Shown piece by piece: positions 18,497-27,384 of a stretch of DNA of 64,000 nt (within the stretch, counting starts at the first letter, position 1; the number at the start of each line of letters is the position of its first letter). Origin of the DNA: Mycobacterium shigaense (GTDB lineage: Bacteria > Actinomycetota > Actinomycetes > Mycobacteriales > Mycobacteriaceae). The notes beneath the pieces are model-generated. The model was given only the letters and a program-made list of their open reading frames with translations. It did not search any database and was not told the origin of the DNA. Position numbers and translations under genes: made by a program. The stretch spans positions 2,914,001 through 2,978,000 of the forward strand of contig NZ_AP018164.1 of NCBI RefSeq assembly GCF_002356315.1, given 5' to 3'.

Positions 18497-18990
18497 CGAC
18501 CGGAGATGCCTGATCCGGTCAACTCGCACACGGGTGAGGCGCTTTTCGGCGGTCGCATATTTTCGCTGGCGCAGCGGCCACGCTTGCAGCGCCACTCGAG
18601 ATCGATCACCAGGGCGCAACCGTCCATGAGGTCGGGGGTGCACAAGTCTTAAACGACGCTGTGACCCAATCGCTTTGCGGCGCCTGCTATTCGGGTGACA
18701 AGGTCAGGATGGTTGAGAGGCAATGATAATTTCGGCCGGCCCGGCATGGCCGTCAACGCCGGTAAATATAGCGCGAGGCACGGCCCGCCGGCGAACCTAC
18801 TGTTGTAGCGCAGACCCCGAAGATGCCGATGTTAACTAGGCGATTGGTGGTACCGATAGACCTGCGCTAGCCGAAACGCGGTTGCATCACCAAATAGATA
18901 CCAAGTGGTGACCTTTCAGCGATCAGCTCGGAAGAGCCGTACCAAACAACCTGTCGCGCAAGCGGATTGACTCCTCGGCGCTTAATCGAC
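18497..18990 (+). other. Intergenic with a 31-base shard of the Ddn-type gene
   Basis: No intact gene is seen. Bases 18563-18593 are identical to 21361-21391, which lies in the 3' part of the deazaflavin nitroreductase gene. With the mazF fragment at 16825, this suggests a decayed copy of the 21 kb region. The rest of the gap is unrecognised. Confidence 0.5.
18563..18593. repeat. 31-base exact repeat of 21361-21391
   Basis: Exact match of 31 bases to the coding part of the Ddn-like gene near its end. Flanks do not match beyond a few bases. Confidence 0.8.
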
Positions 18991-20676
18991 CTATCCCACG
19001 ATTGCCCGTGCTGCGCGCTCGGCGATGAGCATGACGGGCGCATTGGTGTTGCCAGAAGTGATGGTGGGCATAGCCGAAGCATCGACCACTCGAAGGCCGG
19101 CGACGCGATACACGCGGCAGTCGGTGTCTAGCACCGTGGCGGCCGAGCGCGGCCGACCTTGCGCGTCAAAGGCTCCCATCGCGCACGTACCCACCGGGTG
19201 AAAAATAGTCGTACCGAGTTCAGCCGCCGCCTGCTGCAGATCATCGTCGCTCACCAGTTGCGGGCCGGGCAGCAACTCTTGCGGGCCGTAGCGGGCCAGA
19301 GCCGCCGCCGCCATGATCCGCCGGGTCATCCGCAGGCCAACCACTGCGGTTCGACGATCGGCGTCAGTAGACAGGTAATTGCACAGAATTTTCGGGTTGG
19401 TCAGTGGATCTGGATCCGCCATGCGCACATGGCCGCGCGAGCTAGGGCGCAAATTGCAGACCGACGGAGTGATCGCTCCGAAGGGGTGCAGCGGTTCGCC
19501 GAACTTTGGCAAAGACAAGGGCTGCACATGCCATTCCATATCGGGACTGGGTAGCGCGGGATCGCTCTTGGCGAAAGCACCCAGGGTGGAAGGCGGCATG
19601 GTCATGGGTCCCGATCTCAGCAGCAAGTACTGAATTCCCATGCCCGCACGGGTGATCCAATTCCGGTACAGCGTGTTGACGGTCGAGGCCCCCCGGATCC
19701 GGTAGACCGATCGAAGCTGCAAGTGGTCCTGGAGGTTTTCGCCCACGCCTGGCAGGTCCACGGCCACCGGCACGTGATACTGGGCAAGCAGGCCAGCTGG
19801 GCCGAGACCCGAAACCTGCATCAGATGCGGCGAGCCGACAGCTCCGGCGCTCAGGATCACCTCCCGGCGGGCCTGGACGTCGACGATTTGGCCGCCGCTG
19901 AGCATCCGCAGGCCGGTGACGCGGTGCCGCGCGGTGGTCCAGGCACCGTGACGCTGATCCTCGCGGACCTCGTCGTCCATCAGCAGCCGCAAGGCCTGCG
20001 TTCGCGTATAGACAGTGAGATTTGGCCGATGAGCGATGGGATGCAAGAAGGCATCAGCCATCGACCAGCGGCGGCCGCGCCGCTGATTGACATGAAAGTA
20101 CGCACTGCCGGCGTTGTCGCCCCGGTTGAACTCCTCGATGGGGGCGATGCCCACCTGGGCAGCGGCGGCCTGCCAGGCGTTCAAGATCTTCCAGCTCACG
20201 CGCGGCCGCTCGACGCGGATCTCACCGTCGGCGCCGTGCCAGTCGTCGGCGCCACCGAAGTAGCTTTCCAGCTTCTTGTAGATCGCCAGCGTCTCGCCTG
20301 GACGATCCGTCCCGCCCCAGAGCCATCTCTCGTCACCCGTAGCCTGCGCCCACGCGTCGTAGTCGGTAGCTTGTCCGCGCATGTGGATCATCGCGTTAAT
20401 CGACGAGCAGCCGCCGATCACCCGCCCCCGCGCGTAGAGGATGCGCCGGCCGGCCAGCCCTGGTTCGGGCTCAGTCGTCAAACACCAATCGGTGCGGGGA
20501 TTGGCCATCGTGTACAGATAGCCCACCGGCACCTTGATCCAGAACCAGTCATCTGTGCCGCCTGCCTCAATCAGGAGCACACGCCGATCCGGGTCAGCGC
20601 TCAGCCGATTGGCGAGAAGGCAGCCCGCGCTGCCCGCTCCCACAATGATGAAGTCGAATTCGGCCACCAGGCTCAT
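18991..20676 (-). CDS. GMC-family FAD oxidoreductase (choline dehydrogenase-like)
   Basis: 561 residues. The FAD motif 'FIIVGAGSAGCLLANRLS' is at the N-terminus, the second GMC signature is near 'GRVIGGCSSINAMIHMRG', and the catalytic His lies in 'HPVGTCAMG' with the late His/Asn replaced around 'TITSGNTNAPVMLIAERAA'. The family oxidises alcohols (choline, long-chain or sterol-type alcohols) using FAD. No betaine genes are nearby, so the choline role is not assumed. It is divergent from mazEF with about 60 bases between. Confidence 0.9.
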   Translation of the reverse strand: MSLVAEFDFIIVGAGSAGCLLANRLSADPDRRVLLIEAGGTDDWFWIKVPVGYLYTMANPRTDWCLTTEPEPGLAGRRILYARGRVIGGCSSINAMIHMRGQATDYDAWAQATGDERWLWGGTDRPGETLAIYKKLESYFGGADDWHGADGEIRVERPRVSWKILNAWQAAAAQVGIAPIEEFNRGDNAGSAYFHVNQRRGRRWSMADAFLHPIAHRPNLTVYTRTQALRLLMDDEVREDQRHGAWTTARHRVTGLRMLSGGQIVDVQARREVILSAGAVGSPHLMQVSGLGPAGLLAQYHVPVAVDLPGVGENLQDHLQLRSVYRIRGASTVNTLYRNWITRAGMGIQYLLLRSGPMTMPPSTLGAFAKSDPALPSPDMEWHVQPLSLPKFGEPLHPFGAITPSVCNLRPSSRGHVRMADPDPLTNPKILCNYLSTDADRRTAVVGLRMTRRIMAAAALARYGPQELLPGPQLVSDDDLQQAAAELGTTIFHPVGTCAMGAFDAQGRPRSAATVLDTDCRVYRVAGLRVVDASAMPTITSGNTNAPVMLIAERAARAIVG

Positions 20677-20734
20677 TCTGGTATCGGTCCTCCATGGCGT
20701 CGGATTGTCTTACAAAACGTCGAACACTGTTGTA

Positions 20735-20968
20735 ATGGCGGACACAATCACCTTCAGGCCCGACGAAGAGACATCGAAGGCGCTGGCGGCCTTGACGAAA
20801 GATGGAACCGCCGTGTCCGTAGCCGTTCGATCTGCTCTTATCGATGCCGCACGTCGGAAGGCCAGCGCGGCGATTCGTGCCGAGCCGGAAAGGCTTTCTG
20901 AAGACGAGTCCGACCGCGCTGAGGCCACGCAGGTGCTGCCCGACATGGAGACGTTGCGTGCGTGGTGA
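20735..20968 (+). CDS. Antitoxin of MazEF-type system
   Basis: 77 residues. The N-terminal ~45 residues fit a ribbon-helix-helix DNA-binding fold ('ITFRPDEETSKALAAL' and 'VSVAVRSALIDAARRKA'). The acidic C-terminus ends in 'METLRAW', typical of the segment that wraps the toxin. It overlaps the toxin start by 11 bases, so both come from one message. It likely represses its own promoter and neutralises the MazF partner. Confidence 0.8.
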   Translation: MADTITFRPDEETSKALAALTKDGTAVSVAVRSALIDAARRKASAAIRAEPERLSEDESDRAEATQVLPDMETLRAW

Positions 20969-21269
20969 GGTCTTTCAGTTGCGTGCCCCGCGGGGGAGTC
21001 GCGGTCACGAGCAGTCCGGTTCCCGCTACTTCGTAGTAGTCCAGTCAGATCAACTGCCCCTGTCGACGTTGTTGGTTGCACCAACATCCACGTCGGCTCG
21101 TGCCGCCAGCTTTCGTCCCGAAGTTGAAATCGGCGGCGTGAACACCCGCGTGCTTGCCGAACAGGCCGCCGCCGTTGACCCGGGCCGACTCGGCACGAGC
21201 GTCGGGTTCCTAAGATTCGATGAGATGCGCCGCGTTGATGCGGCAGTGCGCATCGTCCTCGATCTATGA
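20958..21269 (+). CDS. mazF: MazF-family endoribonuclease toxin
   Basis: 103 residues from GTG 20958. The order of elements is that of MazF: 'VRGEVFQLRAPRG', 'RYFVVVQSDQLPLSTLLVAP', 'ASFRPEVEIGGVNTRVLAEQ' and the C-terminal 'FLRFDEMRRVDAAVRIVLDL'. The family cuts RNA at short sequence motifs to stop growth. The gene looks intact, with an intact antitoxin in front. A broken copy of its middle lies at 16825-16970. Confidence 0.85.
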   Translation: MRGEVFQLRAPRGSRGHEQSGSRYFVVVQSDQLPLSTLLVAPTSTSARAASFRPEVEIGGVNTRVLAEQAAAVDPGRLGTSVGFLRFDEMRRVDAAVRIVLDL

Positions 21270-21300
21270 GCGCCGGGCAGCCTCGGACTGGTGGGGTGCA

Positions 21301-21798
21301 TCAACCTGCCGTCTTGTGCACCCACAGGAAATCGTGGATCCCGGCGAGACGCAGTGTGATTCGCTGGCGCAGCGGCCACGCTTGCAGCGCCTCCGAGCCG
21401 GAAAGTAACTCCGGACGCTCCAGCTGGTAGGTCTGTCCCTTCCAGGCAAGCGCGCACGTCCCCGTTCCCATCACGTTGCGGTACCAGTCGGTCTGGCTGC
21501 CGTAACCCAGCGGCAGCAGGAACCCGTCACCGTAGGCCTGAGCGCCCAGCGCCGTGTGATAAGTGCGTGCACTGCGACGTCCGACATGGGTGAGCAAGGC
21601 GAACGGGGAACGCCGACTACCCGCACTCTTGCGGGTCATGTCGTTGTATTTTTGGAAGGCGCTCGCTCGCAGCAGCTTGCGGTAGCGTCTACCAACCCTG
21701 GGCAACACCGACACCGCCGTTAGGACCACGCCACCGAGCACAAGCGCAACGACAATGCCCACCCGCCTTTGCAGACGAATCTGCTTGTCACTGACCAT
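21301..21798 (-). CDS. Deazaflavin (F420)-dependent nitroreductase family protein
   Basis: 165 residues from ATG 21798, which follows AAGGAG at the right spacing. An N-terminal hydrophobic helix ('VGIVVALVLGGVVLTAVSVL') would anchor it in the membrane. Then comes the DUF385/Ddn fold: 'LLTHVGRRSARTYHTAL', 'YGDGFLLPLGYG' and 'DWYRNVMGTGTC'. Family members use reduced F420, for example to activate nitroimidazoles or reduce quinones. Its start overlaps the end of the SnoaL-type gene by 11 bases. Confidence 0.83.
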   Translation of the reverse strand: MVSDKQIRLQRRVGIVVALVLGGVVLTAVSVLPRVGRRYRKLLRASAFQKYNDMTRKSAGSRRSPFALLTHVGRRSARTYHTALGAQAYGDGFLLPLGYGSQTDWYRNVMGTGTCALAWKGQTYQLERPELLSGSEALQAWPLRQRITLRLAGIHDFLWVHKTAG

Positions 21799-22727
21799 GT
21801 CCAGCTCCTTTGGTGTGACCGATGATCTCGACGAGGTCGTCACGTGTGATCTTGAGTTGTCGGATATACGTGTCGGTGTCCCAGTAGTTGTGGATGTCGG
21901 TGATCTGGCCGACCTCATTGACACGCAGGAAGCACGACACGGCCATTCGGTAGGTCGCGCCGGTGGCAGCAAACGTGGGGGTTTCGATCTCCTCGACCGC
22001 GACCACGCCGTGGTCGCAGACGATGTTTTCGATCTCCATATGCAGATCGGGGAATGCCGCCATGTTCTGCTCGATGGCGTTTCGCATTGCTTCCCTGCTC
22101 AGCGTCACCTCTCGCAGCGGATTTCGGCCGGACACCTCGGGCGCAAGCACCGCTTCGAGCTCGTCGAGGTTCTTGGTGTTCCATGCGTGGAAGAACTTCG
22201 TGACGACATCCACCGGTTTGGTGGTCGGACTAGGGGCAGCGGGGTGTGGTTGCGTGCCCAGCGCTGAGTACAAGCGCTCCAGCTGGCTCTGGTCGATGCC
22301 GAGCTGCTGAGCCATGGCTGACGCGTCGAAGACTTCGATCCCTCGGCTGATCTTTCCGTGCATCATTTCGAACACCACGTGCGCCTTCCCAACACGGCGC
22401 GTTCGGATCCCTCGGGAACAACGGTGACACCATCCAGGACGATGGGGCCGCGGATCGTGGCATGCGTGTCATAGCTGACGCACGCCCATTGCTCGCCGCC
22501 CTCGAGATGGGTGATCTGTTTCTGCCCTTAATGGGTTGGCCCGCAACCATGGTCGCCAATTGCCGGCCAGCCTGGCTGATCTGCGCCAAGCCCCGGTAGA
22601 CGGTACCGGTAGGGATGACCCGGTATTCGCCGTCGGGCTGCCAGCAGGCCAGTTCGGCGTCGACATCATTGCGATCGATTGCATCGACCCACGCCCGAAT
22701 TACCGCCAAGTTGTCTTGCTCGGGCAT
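21788..22727 (-). pseudogene. Two-domain SnoaL-like protein broken by two frameshifts
   Basis: The first SnoaL/NTF2-like domain starts at ATG 22727 ('MPEQDNLAVIRAWVDAIDRN') and reads well to 'GQPIKG' near 22524. The domain then continues one frame over ('KQITHLEGGEQWACVSYD') and shifts again near 22388 into the frame of 'GKAHVVFEMMHGKI', linked without a break to a second, complete SnoaL domain (21788-22378). Both shifts are explained by one missing base in a G run. The second domain alone (about 190 aa) could still be made from GTG 22378. SnoaL-like folds are cyclases, isomerases or binding proteins. Confidence 0.7.
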
Positions 22728-23104
22728 CTGAAGACCCCTTCCTCAGATCGTCAGCAGGGTCCGACGCTGACGCCGCTATGTTGTTCTTCCCGCGTCGACG
22801 ACAGGACACGCGACCGCTCCTGTCGACGGGCATTCCGGTCTCCCAGGACGTCTGATCTGAAGCATCATTGAAACAGCCAATGAATCATTATCACATCAGT
22901 GCTGGCAGGCCCATCGCGAATCGAACGCTCATCGGCGCGGGATCGAGGCAGTTTGGTCAATTCGACCTGGCCTAGCGGGTGAGGGCCGCTCAGGTCGCCC
23001 GTTGATTCATCGAACGAAGCGGCGACGTTTACTGGTGACCTGCCATATTCGATTCGTGCATATTCCTCGAGGCCGGCTTTCCGGACGGGTAGCCTGCAGG
23101 GCGG
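22728..23104 (+). other. Intergenic, no gene recognised
   Basis: Holds the presumed promoter of the SnoaL/Ddn pair. The AT-rich stretch 22865-22900 (with AATCATTATCA) stands out from the background and may be the promoter or a regulator site. Nothing else recognised. Confidence 0.4.
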
Positions 23105-24130
23105 CTAGGGCAGAGGGTCTGTGACTTTGCTAGGTCCGTGGTTGGTTTGGTAACCGGGCACCGCTGCGAGGAAGTGCAGCAGCTCTGTGCTGACGTCGGC
23201 GGCCCGCTCTTCTTGGAGCCAGTGTCCCGCGCCGTCCAGTGTCACTTCATGGTAGGGCCCGGTCGCGACTTGGGTGGCTCGGTTGCGCGGGGTGAACCCC
23301 TGGGTGGGGTCGTTGGTACCGATGATCACCAGCGCCGGCGCAGCGACGGTGGCTGAGGCGGGGTTGGCCAGGATTTCCCAGTTGCGATCGAAGTTGCGGT
23401 ACCAGTTCAGGGCTCCGGTAAAGCCCGTGCGCGTGAATTCGTCGACATAGTAAGTGAATTCGCCGTCATCGAGCCAGGCAGGTGGATGTCCCGGTTCGGG
23501 TAGGCGGTCGACGAAGCCCATGGGGCCCGGTGCGATCATGCGCGTCGCCGCGTCGGGGTCAGTCAGTGATTGCAGGTCGAAACTCATGATCCGCCGTAGC
23601 GCCTGGGCTGGGTCATGGTCGAGTTCGGCGTCAGCGGGGCCGGGCTGTTGGAAATAGAGCATGTAGAGGAAGCTGTCGCCGACCATCTTGCGGAGGGCCT
23701 GCGTGGTGGGCAGCTTTCCGCGTGGCGATGGGGGAAAGTTCAGCCCCACGACGCCCGCGACTCGGTCGGGGTGCAGGTGGGCGGCAGCCCAGGCCACCAT
23801 TCCACCGAGGTCATGGCCGATCCACACCGCTCGTTTGGCGCCGATATTGTCGAGCAGGCCGACCAGGTCGGTGGTGAGGGCGGTGATGTCGTAGGAATCG
23901 ACGTCATCTGGGCAAGAGGAGCCACCGTAGCCGCGCTGGTCCGGTGCGAGTACGTGATAGCCGGCAGCCGCAAGGACCGGCAGGATACGGCGCCAGGAAT
24001 ACCCGAGGCTGGGAAACCCGTGCGCGAGAACGACCGCCGGACCATCCAGGGGGCCGGCTTCAAACACTCGCAGCCGTACCCCGTTGGTGTCGACTAACCG
24101 TTGCTTCAACAGCGTGCTCTTCCGTTTCAT
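23105..24130 (-). CDS. Epoxide hydrolase-type alpha/beta hydrolase
   Basis: 341 residues. The oxyanion motif is 'LAHGFPSLGYSWR'; the nucleophile is Asp in 'VWIGHDLGGMVAW', which marks epoxide hydrolases rather than esterases. The Tyr residues expected in the lid are in 'TYYVDEF' and 'ALNWYRNF', the acid Asp is in 'IIGTNDPTQG', and the His is in 'GAGHWLQEE'. Similar to mycobacterial EphA/EphB proteins, which open epoxides of lipids or host molecules. Stands alone. Confidence 0.88.
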   Translation of the reverse strand: MKRKSTLLKQRLVDTNGVRLRVFEAGPLDGPAVVLAHGFPSLGYSWRRILPVLAAAGYHVLAPDQRGYGGSSCPDDVDSYDITALTTDLVGLLDNIGAKRAVWIGHDLGGMVAWAAAHLHPDRVAGVVGLNFPPSPRGKLPTTQALRKMVGDSFLYMLYFQQPGPADAELDHDPAQALRRIMSFDLQSLTDPDAATRMIAPGPMGFVDRLPEPGHPPAWLDDGEFTYYVDEFTRTGFTGALNWYRNFDRNWEILANPASATVAAPALVIIGTNDPTQGFTPRNRATQVATGPYHEVTLDGAGHWLQEERAADVSTELLHFLAAVPGYQTNHGPSKVTDPLP

Positions 24131-24551
24131 GGGGCGCGCGGACCTACGTCGCCGAGAAAGGATTGCAAGCCTTGCCGCGCGACTCGCTCACCCGCGGCCT
24201 ATCCTCTCAAATCAGCTGCCGGCGGATATCGGCAAGACGATGCCGTACGTCATGGACGGTGGCGCCGCGGTCACGGTGATCGCCTCACCGCTCTTCCGTC
24301 ACGAGCTCCGGGAGCCCGTATTTGGGCCGCGAATGCGGACGCCACGGCCGCGCAGTGGGCAAACCGCTAGGGCAGACTCCCACCTCTGGCGCGGACATTT
24401 TGCGCCGCGATTTTGATCGCGAAGCCGAGGGGAGTCGTTTGGATCACGAATTTCGGAGCCGTCGGCTGTGGTGGGGGGAGATGTCGGCGAGCGCGGCTGC
24501 ACGCGCCGGATTCGTGGCATTAACGACGCGTATCCGTGACAGAATCCGACG
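24131..24551 (+). other. Intergenic, possible protein remnant, not identified
   Basis: On the + strand around 24230-24330 a frame reads 'IGKTMPYVMDGGAAVTVIAS' and then 'PLFRHELREPVFGPR', which looks like real protein, but no start or known family could be assigned. It may be the tail of a deleted gene. The promoter of the LysE gene must also lie here. Confidence 0.35.
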
Positions 24552-25193
24552 GTGATCGACTGGCATCTGTTCGGAGCGTTCGTGGTAGCGGCGCTGATCT
24601 TGGTGATCGTGCCGGGCCCGGACATGATCTTGATCGTGACGTTGGGTAGTCGTCGTGGTCCCAAGGCCGGCGTTGCCGCCGCTGCCGGCGTGGCTGCTGG
24701 GCTGACAGTGCACATGGTCATCGCGGTGGTGGGATTGGCCGCGGTGTTGCACCGGTTTCCCGCGGTATATGAGGTTTTGCGATGGACCGGCGTCGGCTAC
24801 CTGCTCTATCTGGCATGGTCGACGTGGCGAGCCGGTGGCACCGCAGCTGGAGAGGTGGCTCACGCGGAGCCGGCGCAGGTGAATCGGCCGGTGCTCTCGG
24901 CATTCCGGAGCGCGACGATCACCAATGTCCTCAACCCGAAGGTGATCTTGTTCAACGTCGCGTTCCTGCCGCAGTTCGCCAACCCGGAGCTGGGGTACAT
25001 GCCCTTGCAATTGGCGTTGCTCGGCGCGGTGCTGGTCATCATCGATTTCGCGATCGACGGACCGATCGGGTACTTCGCTGGGACCCTTGGCGAGCGTATC
25101 CGCACTGCGAGTCAGACCAGCACCCGTCGTGTCAATCGTGTTGCGGCAGCGATCTTTGCCGGTTTGGCCGGCTGGCTGGCGGCGACCTCGTAG
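24552..25193 (+). CDS. LysE/RhtB-family amino-acid exporter
   Basis: 213-residue inner-membrane protein with about six helices. The family signature 'VPGPDMILIVTLGSRRGPKA' follows the first helix, and 'SATITNVLNPKVILFNVAFL' is the conserved central stretch. It exports amino acids or derivatives. No regulator is next to it. The 3' side is IS21 debris. Confidence 0.88.
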   Translation: MIDWHLFGAFVVAALILVIVPGPDMILIVTLGSRRGPKAGVAAAAGVAAGLTVHMVIAVVGLAAVLHRFPAVYEVLRWTGVGYLLYLAWSTWRAGGTAAGEVAHAEPAQVNRPVLSAFRSATITNVLNPKVILFNVAFLPQFANPELGYMPLQLALLGAVLVIIDFAIDGPIGYFAGTLGERIRTASQTSTRRVNRVAAAIFAGLAGWLAATS

Positions 25194-25237
25194 AGCCTGT
25201 CGGGCAGCGGTAGCCTGGTGCAGATTTCGACCTTGGT

Positions 25238-25645
25238 TCAGGTGTCGGTGTTGCCAGGATGTTTACCGGTCCTGGCGCGGGGCTGGGCCAAGCGGTAGGA
25301 GTTGGTGCCGGTTTCGATGATGTTGCCGCCGAAGGTAAGTCGGTCGACGATGGCGGCGCAGAGGCGCGGGTCGGTGAAGGTATTGGTCCAGCCGCTGAAA
25401 GCTTCGTTTGAGCCGATGGCCACGGAGTTCTTTTCGTCGCGTTCGGTGAGGACCTGAAACAGCAGTTCGGCTCCGCGGCGGTCGAGTTCCATGTAGCCCA
25501 GCTCGTCAATGCACAGCAGGTCCACCCGGCCGTAACGGGCGATGGTTTTCGCGAGTTGCTTCTCGTCGGCGGCTTCGAAGATTTGGACGCAGCCGAAATC
25601 TAGGAAGCCGACGCTGCCGTCGATGTTGAAGGCGACGTGCAGTCG
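25238..25645 (-). pseudogene. Truncated IS21 IstB helper ATPase joined to a kinase fragment
   Basis: From about 25576 leftward the frame is the C-terminal half of an IS21-type IstB ATPase: 'ADEKQLAKTIARYGRVDLL', 'CIDELGYMEL' (Walker B), 'AFSGWTNTFTDPRLCAAIVD' and 'ETGTNSYRLA'. The N-terminal domain, Walker A and the istA transposase are missing. Immediately before, in the same frame, 'FNIDGSVGFLDFGCVQIF' resembles the DFG region of an ABC1/AarF-type kinase, so two unrelated gene pieces are joined. Confidence 0.65.
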
Positions 25646-25995
25646 GGGCGGGTCTGATTCATCTGATGAAGACGGACTTCACTTGACATAATGTCGCTTA
25701 TCGGTAAACGGCATACGCTGCGCGGGGTGGCGAACATGGGTAGGTCGTTGATGCCTCATTGGCCGCCAGCGCTCGGTTCGGTGATCCGCGGCGTGTTCTT
25801 GAAGTTCGAGATCGATGAAGGCGTCGATCATCGCGTCGTACACGCAGCGCACCACGTCCGGGGACACTGCGCAACTGTAGCCGCAGCGCTTCCACGCCAA
25901 GACGAACCGACAAGCCGATCTCAGGCTTCGGTCATGGCCCTCACGGGTCCGGCTCGATGGTATCGGCGCCCGGGGTCCACATCGCCCATCCAGGG

Positions 25996-26038
25996 CAGCG
26001 ACTCTCAATACGTCACTGTGACGAATTGAGAGTCGCTG
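25996..26038. promoter_or_regulatory. 43-base near-perfect palindrome
   Basis: Outer arms CAGCGACTCTCAAT (25996-26009) and ATTGAGAGTCGCTG (26025-26038) are exact inverted repeats. Between them is CGTCAC-T-GTGACG (26011-26023), itself a palindrome. Overall 20 of 21 base pairs match around the central T. It could be a double operator or a cruciform/terminator-type hairpin. It lies about 90 bases before the CobW-type GTPase. Confidence 0.75.
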
Positions 26039-26094
26039 GCAGTGCATTTGAGGCTTCGGTCGGGCGTTCCGCCCACCGCATCATTGCGGGCTTA

Positions 26095-26113
26095 TTGAAA
26101 ACCATTAGCATTA
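26095..26113 (+). promoter_or_regulatory. Zur-like operator in front of the CobW GTPase
   Basis: TTGAAAACCATTAGCATTA resembles the AT-rich mycobacterial/actinobacterial Zur (FurB) box (TGAAAATcATTtTCATTA type) and sits 15 bases before the start. COG0523 genes are commonly Zur-controlled, which fits. Identity is by resemblance only. Confidence 0.45.
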
Positions 26114-26128
26114 TCTAGCGGCGAAAGG

Positions 26129-27157
26129 ATGGGTGTGCGGGCAATCCCTGTGATTGGCTTGACGGGATATCTCGGTGCGGGCAAGACGAGCCTGCTCAAT
26201 CACGTGCTCCGTAGTCCGGGAGCTCGGATTGGCGTCATCGTCAACGACTTCGGAGAGCTCAACGTCGACGCCATGCTGGTGACCGGACAGGTCGATGAGC
26301 CCGCGTCGATCGCCGGCGGATGCATCTGCTGCCTGCCGGATGACGGTGGGATCAACGAGGCTTTGACGAAGCTCGCCGATCCGCGCCTGGATCTGGACGC
26401 GATCATCGTCGAGGCAAGCGGACTGGCGGAACCCGTCGCGGTGGCCCGGATGATCGGCTTCAGCGACGTTCCCGGCGTGCGGTTTGGCGGACTCGTCGAC
26501 GTTGTCGATGCCGCGACGCACTTTGACACCGTCGATGTCGGCAACACGCCACCGGCTCGCTACGGTGCGGCCTCCCTTGTCGTCGTCAACAAACTCGACC
26601 GGCTCCCCCGCGTCGATCGCACCGCCACGGTTGAGCGGGTGGAACGCCGCGTGCGAGAACGCAATCCACGCGCCACCGTGATCGGAGCGGTCGGCGGCCA
26701 GATCGACCCCGACCTGCTGTATGACGCGGCGGGAATGGCCGCCGAATCGGGCCAGCTCTCGCTGCGCGAGCTGCTTGTCGATGCTCCGACGGTCCACGAT
26801 CACGACCACAGTTCACCCGCCGACTCGGTCACTGCGGTCAGCGACGGGGAAATCGATCCGGGCGCACTCATCGATTTGCTCGAAGATCCGCCGCCCGGGG
26901 TGTACCGGCTCAAGGGAGCCGTGGTCATGCAATACGGCAAGGCCGCGCCCACGTTCGCGATAAACCTGGTCGGCACGGCGATCCACATCGCGAACGCGCC
27001 GCGCGGAGCAGCACCGAACTGTCTAGTCGCGATCGGAATGGGCCTCGACGCCGACGCCGTGCGCGCCCGACTCGACGCCGCGCTGCGGCCCCACTCCGGA
27101 GCGGTCACGCTCGCCGACAGTCACCGACTCCGGCGATATCGCCGACACAGTCTCTGA
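26129..27157 (+). CDS. COG0523 (CobW-like) GTPase, probable zinc metallochaperone
   Basis: 342 residues. Walker A is 'GLTGYLGAGKTSLLNH', the metal motif is 'GGCICCLP' (CxCC), Walker B/switch is 'IIVEASGLAEP', and the guanine motif is 'VVNKLD'. A His-rich patch ('VHDHDHS') lies in the linker and a CobW C-terminal domain follows ('PPGVYRLKGAV'). The family delivers zinc or other metals to target proteins during scarcity. ATG 26129 sits very close to the AAAGG; GTG 26135 has better spacing and may be the true start. Confidence 0.87.
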   Translation: MGVRAIPVIGLTGYLGAGKTSLLNHVLRSPGARIGVIVNDFGELNVDAMLVTGQVDEPASIAGGCICCLPDDGGINEALTKLADPRLDLDAIIVEASGLAEPVAVARMIGFSDVPGVRFGGLVDVVDAATHFDTVDVGNTPPARYGAASLVVVNKLDRLPRVDRTATVERVERRVRERNPRATVIGAVGGQIDPDLLYDAAGMAAESGQLSLRELLVDAPTVHDHDHSSPADSVTAVSDGEIDPGALIDLLEDPPPGVYRLKGAVVMQYGKAAPTFAINLVGTAIHIANAPRGAAPNCLVAIGMGLDADAVRARLDAALRPHSGAVTLADSHRLRRYRRHSL

Positions 27158-27182
27158 TGAAGCCCCGCCGCCGGTTATGATT

Positions 27183-27195
27183 CGTCACTGTGATG
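27183..27195. promoter_or_regulatory. Operator-like palindrome CGTCACTGTGATG
   Basis: Within TTCGTCACTGTGATGAA, 7 of 8 half-site bases are symmetrical. Shares CGTCACTGTGA and the following GAATT with the palindrome at 26011. Confidence 0.5.
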
Positions 27196-27384
27196 AATTA
27201 CGTTGGGCTGCCCGGATATTCGGATAACGCAGTTGATGTGCGTCGGGTTATGAAGTGCGTCATGGCCGCCGGTTGAGGTTCGACACACCGAACCGTCTCC
27301 GCTGCTAAGCCGCCCCGGTGCAGTATTGCTGCGCGCAGCCCGGGGCAGCCACTCCCCTTCGGCTGAGCCCGCCAGCTGCCAAAG

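Larger units (their letters stand above)
25701..26128 (+). other. Intergenic upstream of the CobW gene
   Basis: Begins with AT-rich sequence containing GACATAATGTC and GCTTATCGG near 25687, which may be the end of an element. Contains the 43-base palindrome at 25996-26038 and the Zur-like site at 26095. An ORF on the minus strand here has no recognisable family. Confidence 0.5.

Noticed and set aside
18230..18643. 137-codon minus-strand ORF opposite the small membrane protein
   Set aside because: No family. The piece resembling the Ddn-type protein comes from the 31-base shard only.
27309..27346. GC-rich hairpin as a rho-independent terminator
   Set aside because: No T-run follows and the arms are only seven bases; kept only as part of the gap description.
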